A DNA stretch of 64,000 bases from Lampris incognitus (taxonomy: Eukaryota; Chordata; Actinopteri; Lampriformes; Lampridae), in contig NC_079219.1 in the NCBI RefSeq assembly GCF_029633865.1, positions 55,284,172 to 55,348,171 on the forward strand. The letters are read 5' to 3'. The translations under genes and the position numbers were made by a program. The notes beneath the pieces were generated by a model. That model saw only the letters and a program-made list of their open reading frames with translations. It searched no databases and was not told where the DNA came from. This document shows, piece by piece, positions 39,838 to 47,806 of the stretch. Position 1 is the first letter of the stretch. Every line of letters begins with the position of its first letter.

Positions 39838-41349
39838 TTAGTAGTTTAACGGACGAGACTGATGACCAGCTCTTCCACCAGGCTGAGAACGGAGCTGGTT
39901 GGGCGGCTGAGGGTGAGGACAGTCCCTCTTCCAATGACCAGGAGACAAACAGTTTATACATCGGTTCGCCCGGCTGCAGTGGGAAAATGTGGAGTGATCC
40001 GGAGACTTACAAACCCTGCACAACCGCTGCGGTGCGTCTGGCACCTGCCCTGCGGCGCTAGCTGGCGGTTGAGTCAGCGTCGGTGTCCGGACTGCAGCGC
40101 TAACTGGAACCTGAGTCTGCATTTTGACCAAACGGTCTAGCAAGCTCACCAAACTCCTCATATAATCATCACCGCCAGAGACAGGTGCAGGAGACGGTGT
40201 AGGAGACCTTGCACAAAATGGTATAGGAGATGGCACCACCGGCACGGTCGTGTTCAAGTCGGGAGCCACGTCGACTACAGGGACATGAACCTGTGAATGG
40301 AACCTATGCTCTACCGCGCCTGCTTCACGTTGTCCACCTGCAGCAACACGGGACTTCCTCTCCAGCATGTGCTCATCAAGCCTCTCCTGGATCTCGCTAG
40401 CAGACCATTTCCCTGCGGACTTGAACTTAAAAACATTGGCAAGAGACTGATCTGGACAGTGTTTGATAAACATCATGCTTACCTCGTGGCTTGGCTCTTC
40501 AATACTACGGCCCTGCCACTTCAAGTATTCGTCAGCCACCTCCACTGTCTTATTAAGCCTAATCCAATACTCCATAGCGTCCTCACCTGGCTTGGGCAGC
40601 GTACTGTAAAAGTCCGCCAGGGGCATGCTCGAGTATGTGAAGTCACTAAAGTGTTGCTTCAGTACATCAAAAATAATGTGGGGGTTCGCTATGTGGTCGA
40701 CAGATGTGTTGCGCAGCTTTATCCTCACCACGTCCCTTGCTTTCCCCATAAGCTTAGCTAGAATCTCATGTGACTGCTCACTAACTGGAATGGCTCGCTT
40801 CCTCAAATACAAAGTCATAAGGCTCTCCCACTCATGAACTGTAAACTTATCAGAGCTATCGCCCCTGAAAATAGGAGGCTCCCTAGCGTCTGTCTGCATT
40901 ACTACTCTAACACTAGGCACTGTCTCCGAACACTGTTCAGCAGACCTAGCACTGTCTGTGTGTGTGTTTCTAAGCATTTGTGTTTCCTGCAGCTTAGCAG
41001 TGATTGACTCTCCTATCTTCTCTGCTAACCGAGTAATGAGCATTGCTAACTCACCCACTGGCTGCTCGCTGTTACCTAGCACAGCCCCTTCGCTGATACC
41101 TGGCCTGGCCCATTCTACGTAGCGTGTGGAGGTGAACTGAGGAGTGCCAAATGTGGTCAGGTCTCTAGGTCCTGGTGCTCTGGTGTCTGGTTCCCCGCCC
41201 TCTAAGAGCTTCCCGGAACTCCTACCTACACCTAGCCGTAAATCCCCACCCACATCTAACTGGTACCCCCTCTCCATAGCACACTGGCGATCCAAAAGAT
41301 CCTGATCAGCAATGTTACCCCCACCTACGTACGAACCACCCTCTGCCAT
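39838..41349 (-). CDS. Ty3/Gypsy gag, open frame
   Basis: A 503-residue open frame from ATG at 41349. It includes a capsid-like segment (TVHEWESLMTLYLRKR, LPKPGEDAMEYWIRLNK) and two C-terminal zinc knuckles, CRVCKSPDHSTFSHC and CINCLSPGHWKRDC. The downstream pol frame is offset, as is common when pol needs a frameshift. The frame being intact suggests a fairly recent copy. Confidence 0.85.
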   Translation of the reverse strand: MAEGGSYVGGGNIADQDLLDRQCAMERGYQLDVGGDLRLGVGRSSGKLLEGGEPDTRAPGPRDLTTFGTPQFTSTRYVEWARPGISEGAVLGNSEQPVGELAMLITRLAEKIGESITAKLQETQMLRNTHTDSARSAEQCSETVPSVRVVMQTDAREPPIFRGDSSDKFTVHEWESLMTLYLRKRAIPVSEQSHEILAKLMGKARDVVRIKLRNTSVDHIANPHIIFDVLKQHFSDFTYSSMPLADFYSTLPKPGEDAMEYWIRLNKTVEVADEYLKWQGRSIEEPSHEVSMMFIKHCPDQSLANVFKFKSAGKWSASEIQERLDEHMLERKSRVAAGGQREAGAVEHRFHSQVHVPVVDVAPDLNTTVPVVPSPIPFCARSPTPSPAPVSGGDDYMRSLVSLLDRLVKMQTQVPVSAAVRTPTLTQPPASAAGQVPDAPQRLCRVCKSPDHSTFSHCSRANRCINCLSPGHWKRDCPHPQPPNQLRSQPGGRAGHQSRPLNY

Positions 41350-41805
41350 GTTCCTACCTCTAACACTCAGATAAAATAAAATAAAAAAGTGAAAAGCTCA
41401 ATTCATTTAAATAATTGAATCTAGAAATAACTAAGAGATTGAAACAATCACACACAACCAACAAATTCACCAATAGATTAATCACATATGCACATATCCA
41501 GTAGTTTACATCAATAGATTATTCACACGAGTCCTTCAATCACATCAACATTAACCTTTTTTCCTTTTTTTTTTTTCGTGTGTTTTTCTTCCTTCAGTAT
41601 ATACAAATGTCCTGTTCACAAGCCCAGTCCATGGTAACCACAGCTATGACTGTCCAGTGTCCACACAGCTCAACTCCAGTCCACTGTAACATGAGCGTAC
41701 AGTCTATAGAAATACCTGAGGACGTCTGGGGCTTGATGACGACAGCAGCCTCCCGCGGCGAGCAACTGATGTCACTCTCAGGATCCAGGAGGGTCACGGC
41801 ACCAA
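41350..41805 (-). other. Gypsy 5' leader and second primer-binding-site copy (minus)
   Basis: Read on the minus strand, TTGGTGCCGTGACCC (41791-41805) is followed by the leader to the gag start at 41349. It is the mirror of the primer-binding-site-like sequence at 38579. Confidence 0.65.
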
Positions 41806-42042
41806 TGTAACGGGGGCAGTCCTATGCTGTTTATCTCTCCTAGAAAATGTCTCACTTCTACTTCCTCTTGCGGTGTAGCTACTTCATTGACCACACGGGT
41901 GAGACATACTGCAGCATAATGGCCTATCTTTCTGCAGTTCCTACATTCTACATTTCTGGCAGGACAAAAGTCTGCTTTTCCATGAGGTCTGCCACATCTG
42001 TTACACTTGTATCCATTTGTGTTACCCCTTGTTCATTGTTCA
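41806..42042 (-). pseudogene. LTR end stub and zinc-knuckle fragment from another Gypsy element
   Basis: 41806-41831 is a 26-bp LTR terminus in minus orientation. Beyond it the minus strand encodes CNRCGRPHGKADFC and CRNCRKIGHYAAVC, a pair of CCHC knuckles unlike those of the neighbouring gag. The open stretch ends at a (GAT)n run. Confidence 0.6.
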
Positions 42043-42198
42043 TGATGATGATGATGATGATGATGATGAGAGACTGAGGGCCCCCCACAACACCTGGGAC
42101 CCCACCGAAAATAGAACACAACGCAGAGCTAATGATGAGAGTGACGGGCGTGCAGCAGGCTGACCAGCAAAGAACAGCATAGGACTGCCCCCGTTACA
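42043..42198 (+). repeat. Ty3/Gypsy LTR 3' part, second copy
   Basis: Nearly identical to 38424-38577, starting in a (GAT)n tract and ending CCCCCGTTACA, followed by CAAT. Only the terminal 155 bp of the LTR are present. Confidence 0.8.
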
Positions 42199-42416
42199 CA
42201 ATGTAGCCTTTGATTGGATTAAAATGTGAATATTCTTCCTGATTTATGTCCGCGTGCTTTATTTGACCTAATTTCTTAGAGTGGACGGGAATGATTGAAA
42301 CGTCTTTTTACCGTCAGTGTTACAATATAGGGGCATTAATGGGGGGGGGGGGTACGGGGATTCCCGACTATAAAAAAGGTGGAAAAAGGGTACCCTCCCC
42401 CATTACGGCGCCCCTG

Positions 42417-42960
42417 GTGCAGAAGAGAGGTGCAGAAGAGAGTGCAGGCAGGGTGGAGAAGAGTGTCCGGAGTGATTTGTGACAGAAGGGTACCAGCAAG
42501 AGTTAAAGGGAAGGTTTACGCGATGGTTGTCAGACCAGCTATGCTCCATGGTTTAGAGACAGTGGCACTGACGAAGACAGGAGGTGGAGCTGGAGGTGGC
42601 AGAGTTGAAGATGCTAAGATTTTCACTGGGAGTAACGAAGAAGGACAGGATTAGGAACGAGTATATTAGAGGGACCGCTCAGGTTGGACGGTTTGGAGAC
42701 AAAGCAAGAGAGGCAAGATTGAGAGGGCTTGGACATGTGTGGAGGAGAGATGCTGGGTATATTGGGGGAAGGATGCTGAACATGGAGCTGCCAGGGAAGA
42801 GGAGAAGAGGAAGGCCAAAGAGGAGGTTTATGGATGTGGTGAGGGAGGACATGCAGGTGGCTGGTGTGACAGAGGAAGACGCAGAAGACAGGAAGAGATG
42901 GAAACGGATAATCCGCATGGGACCCTTAACGGGAGCAGCCGAAAGGAGTGGAGAGGTAGA
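42417..42960 (+). mobile_element. RTE-like LINE, 3' segment
   Basis: Encodes the post-RT region VPARVKGKVYAMVVRPAMLH, LRFSLGVTKKDRIRNEYIRG and [20 protein letters not shown], with frame changes near 42580. It appears to be the continuation of 29120-29462. Confidence 0.8.
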
Positions 42961-43314
42961 CATGAAATGAGGGAGAGGAGGGTATGACATGCATGGGACC
43001 GTGTGGTCATGTGGTATGTGCTGTAACCATTCAGCCATTGCGCCCCCCACCCCCCCATCATCATCATCATCATCATTAACATGTTGGCGTGTGTATCGGT
43101 CGGTATCAGCAAATTCTTACATTCTGAATTTCTACAGTGAATAAAAGATACTACGGGATCTCGCGCATGTCCACGACATAAAATATAGAAGAGGAACATC
43201 GGCCATTAAGACAGAAAGGTATAACTCGATTTTTGTGCCACACCGTGTCTGTCTGTCGTCCAAGTCCAGTCCAGCTGTCGACGGAAATCAGGCCCACCAC
43301 CTCGGAACGTATCC

Positions 43315-43430
43315 TGCAGATACCTGCAGCCAGCTGAGGCTGAAGAGGTCCCTCAGCTCAGTGACGACACGTTTCTCTCAGTAAACGTTGTGTCCAGACG
43401 AACTGATTGGCCTTTCTTTGATTTTCTTAC
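43315..43430 (+). mobile_element. Penelope-like 3'-end fragment
   Basis: TGAGGCTGAAGAGGTC and ACACGTTTCTCTCAGTAAAC match the terminal region of the Penelope-like copies at 23000 and 50120. No coding is retained. Confidence 0.6.
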
Positions 43431-43899
43431 CTGGATGACTGAGCATGCGTACACGCTATCAAATAACTATAAGTAGGCCATTGATCCATTTTTGCGGTAA
43501 GGACCCGAGCGTCAACGTAATGTACATACATACACCAACTCTCCGGTAGGAAATTAGAACGGTAGCCCTGGTAACAAAAAGGTCATTGAGAGGTAATTAC
43601 AGAAAGATCCAAAAAATACGGTGAAAATTAATGAGCGTTAAGTTTAACCACAACTATTTTACCTTTTCTTTAACAGGCCTTCGGGTCGCCGTTGGTAAAT
43701 TAACGTCAACCAATTCCGCTCTTGGCCATTTTCTAACAGCCAGCCCATGACAACGCGACAGGACAACGAGCGGCTCGCTTATGGGCATCTGATGGCTTAT
43801 TAATTACGGTAAACAAGTAAATAAAAAGCAGAAACAGACCCGGTACGTCTCATCCTTAGGCGAGGAATTCTTTTTTCATTCTAAATCTAAATTGGCGGG

Positions 43900-44103
43900 T
43901 CGGTAACCATGGTAACACCACGCCTTCCGGTTTCCGCCTCACGCCCCCTCCCTCGGTTTGTTTTTTCCCTCTCCGTGTCTTCGCACGCGCGTCTCGTGTT
44001 GCGGGTGCCCAGCGCGCGATTTAAAACAAACTCCCATTTTTTTTTGCTTGTAGGGGAAAAACGAGACGAACGAAGCCGCTTAGTGGTTTTATTAAACAGG
44101 GCG
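43900..44103 (+). promoter_or_regulatory. candidate rbm12b-like promoter and 5' UTR exon
   Basis: CpG-rich stretch (ACGCGCGTCTCG and similar) immediately upstream of the gene, ending at a GTGAGT donor at 44104. An acceptor TTTTCAG at 44280-44286 fits a short intron in the 5' UTR. No transcript data support it. Confidence 0.4.
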
Positions 44104-44311
44104 GTGAGTAGCGAAGTGTTTCTACCGACGGTTCTACTTCCCCCTTCTTAACTTCTGGCTGTAGTTTCTCTTTCCTCCTCCGGCACTCCGCGTGAAGAGC
44201 GCGCGCGGGCCACCATTTTCGTCTTTAACAAGCGTTTCAGTGATGAGACTATTCACGTCTTCTCTTTGTATTCCGTCTGTTTTCAGGTCTGTCGATGTCT
44301 GCGGTGAAACA

Positions 44312-46441
44312 ATGACCATAGTTCTTCGTTTGCAAGGTCTGCACGTGAAAGCCGGGGCTGAAGACATCCGGAAGTTCTTCGACGGCCTCCACGTTCCAGA
44401 AGGGGGCGTGTGTATAGTCGGCGGGAGCCTCAGAGAAGCGTTCATTGCCTTCACCACTGAACGGGATGGCCAGCTCGCCATGCGTTTCTCCGGAAGTCTT
44501 CTCAAAGGGACTCGGGTTACTCTTCACATTAGCAGCATGGCGGAGGTGGAGCACAAAATAAAGTCGAAGCTAAAGCACAAGAAACTCGCCAAACTGCGCC
44601 GTCCTGTCAAGAAGCCTCAGCCTCGGCCGCCCGCAGATTCACCACCAGCGGATCCACGGACGGTTGCGGCTGAGGCCGCTGTGCTGTTTGATCTGATCCT
44701 CCAAGGACTGCAGCAGAGCCAGCACACACAGAACACCGAAGAGGTGCAGAGTCCACATTGTATGAAGTCTGACGAAACATCTTTGGCCCTTGCTGATGAT
44801 TTCCCATCGCCCGAGGAAGCTGCCATGGTAAAGCCAGGCTATGTCAGGTTGTTTGGCCTGCCCACACTGGTCACAAAAGGGGACATTTGCCACTTCTTCG
44901 AGGGGCTGCTAGTTGAGGAAGTAATCGTGAATATCAAGTTGGGGCTAAAGAGTGGCTGCCTGGTGAAGTTTGCCAACTTCCAGGATGGATGTGATGCTCT
45001 TCTCTTAAATGGTCAGCAACTGGGCTCGGCTTGTGTGGAAGTGCGTGGGGCAACTGAGAAAATGTGGAACAGTGCAGTGCAGGAATGTGAAGACCTGTCC
45101 ACTGGGTTTGATGAAATGAATGGGACTGTATTACCCTCTGTGACACAAAACATGGAAAAATCAAGGCCCGCTCATGAACTAATGAACCCCAAAGGCAGCC
45201 CAGTGAGAAAACACAGAGAAAAATCTCCACCAGCTGTGCAAGCTGCCAAGGTAAAGCCAGGCTATGTCAGATTATTTGGCCTGCCCACACTGGTCACAAA
45301 AGGGGACATTTGCCTGTTCTTCAAGGGGCTGCTAGTTGAGAACGTAATCATGAATATCAAGGTGGGGCTAAAGAGTGTCTGTCTGGTGAAGTTTGCCAAC
45401 TTCCAGGATGGATGTGATGCTCTTCTCTTAAATGGTCAGCAACTGGGCTCCACTTGTGTGGAAGTCCGTGGGGCAACTGAGAAAATGTGGAACAGTGCAG
45501 TGCAGGAAAGTGAAGACCTTTCCACTGAGTTTGATGAAATGAATGGGACTGTATTACCCTCTGTGACACAAAACACAGAAAAATCAAGGCCCACTCATGA
45601 ACTGATGAACGCCAAAGGCAGCCCATTGAGAAAACACAGAGAAAAATCTCCACCAGCTGTGCAAGCCAAGTGGAGATCTAGGAACAGCTGTTTGAAATTA
45701 CAAGAAAAGCCTAGATATGGTAATACTTCCACAAGTGGTTTATCACCAGATGCAAAGTATTACGTCATGGTAACTAATCTGCCAAAATATTTTACAAAAA
45801 CAGAAATTAAAGAAGTGGTTGGATGCCAGAAGAGACCATGCAAGGTTATACATCTGCTTGATAAGAAAAGCCAAAGAACACAGACAGCGTTTGTCATTTT
45901 TGACCAAATGGAGGATTATGACTATGCTATGAATCTGAATGGCTGCTTTATTTCCTCCCAAGCTATTTGTGTCACATCAGTCAACAAGGAAAAGATGAAT
46001 GAAATGTTGGCTGTTTCCCGTACCAACTATCTCGAATGTTTGAATTCAAGGCAAATTAAAAGGAAGAAACCAAACACAAGATACTCGAGCATGGCTGTGG
46101 ATTTGGCGGCTAAAACATGCGTATTTGTAAGAAATCTGCCAGCCAATGTGCAAAAAACTCAAATTAGAGATGTTTTCCACAGATATAAACTGAGAGAAGA
46201 TAATATCTTCTTATTGCAGGACAATGGCGGCAATGGGATTGGCGAGGTTGTGGTTCAGTTTAAATCGGCAAAACAAGCAGCACGGGCACAAGGACTCCAT
46301 GGTCAGATGTACCAGGGGGCAGAGTTGCTCCTCAGCTGCATAAGTCTGAAACAGATGGAAGACATCTTGAACAGAAACCCATGGAAAAAAGGAACCAGGG
46401 GGCACCCCGGTGGCTCACCTAGTAGAGCACGTACCACATAA
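44312..46441 (+). CDS. rbm12b: RBM12B-like RNA-binding protein with five RRMs
   Basis: A 709-residue frame from ATG at 44312. This start is preferred to the upstream in-frame ATG at 44192 because MTIVLRLQGL aligns with the start of RBM12B, and an acceptor at 44286 would remove the upstream part. RRM1 (2-75, VPEGGVCIVGG), RRM2 (about 173-250) and RRM3 (about 314-390) both start KPGYVRLFGLP, RRM4 (about 482-560, YYVMVTNLP) and RRM5 (about 600-680, CVFVRNLP). RRM2 and RRM3 are products of a 423-bp in-frame duplication. The gene presumably binds RNA in the nucleus, as its relatives do. The last 14 residues, from RGHPGG to the TAA, are encoded by a SINE. Zebrafish has two rbm12b copies and I cannot say which this is. 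Confidence 0.88.
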   Translation: MTIVLRLQGLHVKAGAEDIRKFFDGLHVPEGGVCIVGGSLREAFIAFTTERDGQLAMRFSGSLLKGTRVTLHISSMAEVEHKIKSKLKHKKLAKLRRPVKKPQPRPPADSPPADPRTVAAEAAVLFDLILQGLQQSQHTQNTEEVQSPHCMKSDETSLALADDFPSPEEAAMVKPGYVRLFGLPTLVTKGDICHFFEGLLVEEVIVNIKLGLKSGCLVKFANFQDGCDALLLNGQQLGSACVEVRGATEKMWNSAVQECEDLSTGFDEMNGTVLPSVTQNMEKSRPAHELMNPKGSPVRKHREKSPPAVQAAKVKPGYVRLFGLPTLVTKGDICLFFKGLLVENVIMNIKVGLKSVCLVKFANFQDGCDALLLNGQQLGSTCVEVRGATEKMWNSAVQESEDLSTEFDEMNGTVLPSVTQNTEKSRPTHELMNAKGSPLRKHREKSPPAVQAKWRSRNSCLKLQEKPRYGNTSTSGLSPDAKYYVMVTNLPKYFTKTEIKEVVGCQKRPCKVIHLLDKKSQRTQTAFVIFDQMEDYDYAMNLNGCFISSQAICVTSVNKEKMNEMLAVSRTNYLECLNSRQIKRKKPNTRYSSMAVDLAAKTCVFVRNLPANVQKTQIRDVFHRYKLREDNIFLLQDNGGNGIGEVVVQFKSAKQAARAQGLHGQMYQGAELLLSCISLKQMEDILNRNPWKKGTRGHPGGSPSRARTT
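44816..45665 (+). repeat. 423-bp in-frame tandem duplication inside the rbm12b-like gene
   Basis: Units 44828-45250 and 45251 onward begin GTAAAGCCAGGCTATGTCAG and end CCACCAGCTGTGCAAG, offset exactly 423 bp (141 codons). By eye about 23 nucleotide differences separate them: 7 synonymous and 13 codons changed. Confidence 0.9.
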
Positions 46442-46592
46442 CATAAGGCGGCTGAGTCCGTACCGCTGCGGCCTGGGTTCGAATCTGGCCCAGGCCCTTT
46501 GCTGTATGTCATCCCCTCTCTCCCATGCCTTTCCTGTCTTTCTCTACTTATCGCTATCAAATAAAGGTGGAAAATGCACAAAAAAAAACTTT
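46394..46592 (+). repeat. SINE family 3, tRNA-derived, at the 3' end of the rbm12b-like CDS
   Basis: tRNA-like head with A-box-like GGTGGCTCACCTAGTAG and B box GGGTTCGAATC at 46475-46485, a short body, AATAAA at 46560-46565 and an A-rich tail. It is bounded by AAAAAGGAAC at 46384-46393 and 46593-46602. It supplies the stop codon and perhaps the poly(A) signal of the gene. Confidence 0.85.
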
Positions 46593-46602
46593 AAAAAGGA
46601 AC

Positions 46603-47760
46603 TGTACATTTCATGGTAGTGCAAACGACAGTTGTTCAATGTAGAAACCCTCAGCAAAACCTGATATTGTTGCAAATTTTGCATTATCTAAAGTAAATAT
46701 TGTCTTAAGAGAAATTTATTTCAGTAACATTGCCTAATTTTTGTTCTTGGCTCTTGTTACAAAAGTTTGCTCTGAAGTTTGTCATAGTCTTTTTTTTCCA
46801 ACTCGATTTGAAATAAATATGACCAAAACATCTGGTTTTGCAAGCCAATCTGTAACTCAATTCAACTGACTGGCAGAGCCACAGATGGGAACTTGTTTAT
46901 TGTACCAAATGTCAGGGATACTTTTTAAAAGAGAGGGAAAAAATGCATATGGCTGTAGTCACTATCTTTGCCTGGTTCTCAGAATTAATTTTGAAGCGTT
47001 TTGAGTTTCGCTAACTCATTTCCCCCACGTTAATGACGGTCACAACCCAACTTGAGAGGAATTCCCCCCCAGAACAACTCGGGCAGGGGAGACACTAAAG
47101 AGTACATTTCATAGTTTCATCATTATGCATTTTGTCTGAAGCCCTGAAAGGAGTTTCTCAACTGCTAGCAAGTGCCGCAAGCGCGTCACACCTTGACATT
47201 TTAGAGCCCACAAAATCTCTATCCTACAAATAAGTTGACTTGTTTAGTTGTATTTAAAGATTGATGATTGTTGCCTTCAGGATTACCAATTTATAAAATC
47301 TAGCATGGACATCACTCCACCTCAATTTGGGTGCTGTAGAATTATTCCCATACAAATTATACCAACACTATTTTTCAAGGGAATATGGATTTCACTTTGT
47401 CATGAAAGTCATTTTCTGTAATTATTTTAATAGATATAAAAAGTACATTGAGGCCAGTTGAGTTTACGCAGGTAAGGCATGCAGCAACCACACCTTGTAA
47501 CAGTTGCCTTAAACAGGCTGAGAAACAAATTTCAGTTTTAGCACGTGTCTTAAAATAAATCCTAAACAAAGAAATAACACCTACACTTGGTCCAAATGAG
47601 ATTATTCATAGCAAGGCTTCCATTTATAGACTGTGAGCTACACAATGGGGATACAAAGGTTTTTACACAATCCCTCTGAAGTGAAACATCTGCGGCGTCT
47701 GGTGCCAACATGGACAGGTAGAAGTGTGAAACAAGAATCGAAACAAGGTTTTGCGGAGTG
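46603..47760. other. convergent intergenic region
   Basis: AT-rich sequence between the two convergent genes with an AATAAA near 46812. It probably holds 3' UTRs. No coding is recognised. Confidence 0.45.
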
Positions 47761-47762
47761 TG

Positions 47763-47806
47763 TCAGTTGTAGAACCTCTGGGGACCATCAGAAAATCTGG
47801 ACGAAC
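47763..47806 (-). CDS. zinc-finger gene terminal exon 9
   Basis: 44 bp after acceptor CTTCTTCTGCAG. Completes Gly and encodes SSRFSDGPQRFYN and TGA. The exon was chosen because it joins in phase and keeps the composition of exon 8. Reading on past the exon 8 donor instead gives a 31-residue tail, which is less convincing. Confidence 0.6.

Larger units (their letters stand above)
29463..42416. mobile_element. composite hAT-bounded insertion of about 13 kb (inferred)
   Basis: The left end CAGGCGTGCCGGAATC and the complement of the right end, CAGGGGCGCCGTAATG, are similar inverted termini. TTGCAGAA (29455-29462) and GTGCAGAA (42417-42424) flank them as a near-perfect 8-bp duplication. The same RTE-like LINE lies on both sides in the same orientation. 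The interior is filled with younger nested elements. The single-event interpretation is inference. Confidence 0.55.

Noticed and set aside
44192-44311. Upstream in-frame ATG of the rbm12b-like gene as the start
   Set aside because: A good splice acceptor at 44280-44286 lies between it and the conserved MTIVLRL start, and the intervening residues do not resemble the family.
46400-46490. Possible tRNA gene at the end of the rbm12b-like gene
   Set aside because: It is the head of a SINE with an A-rich tail and target duplications.
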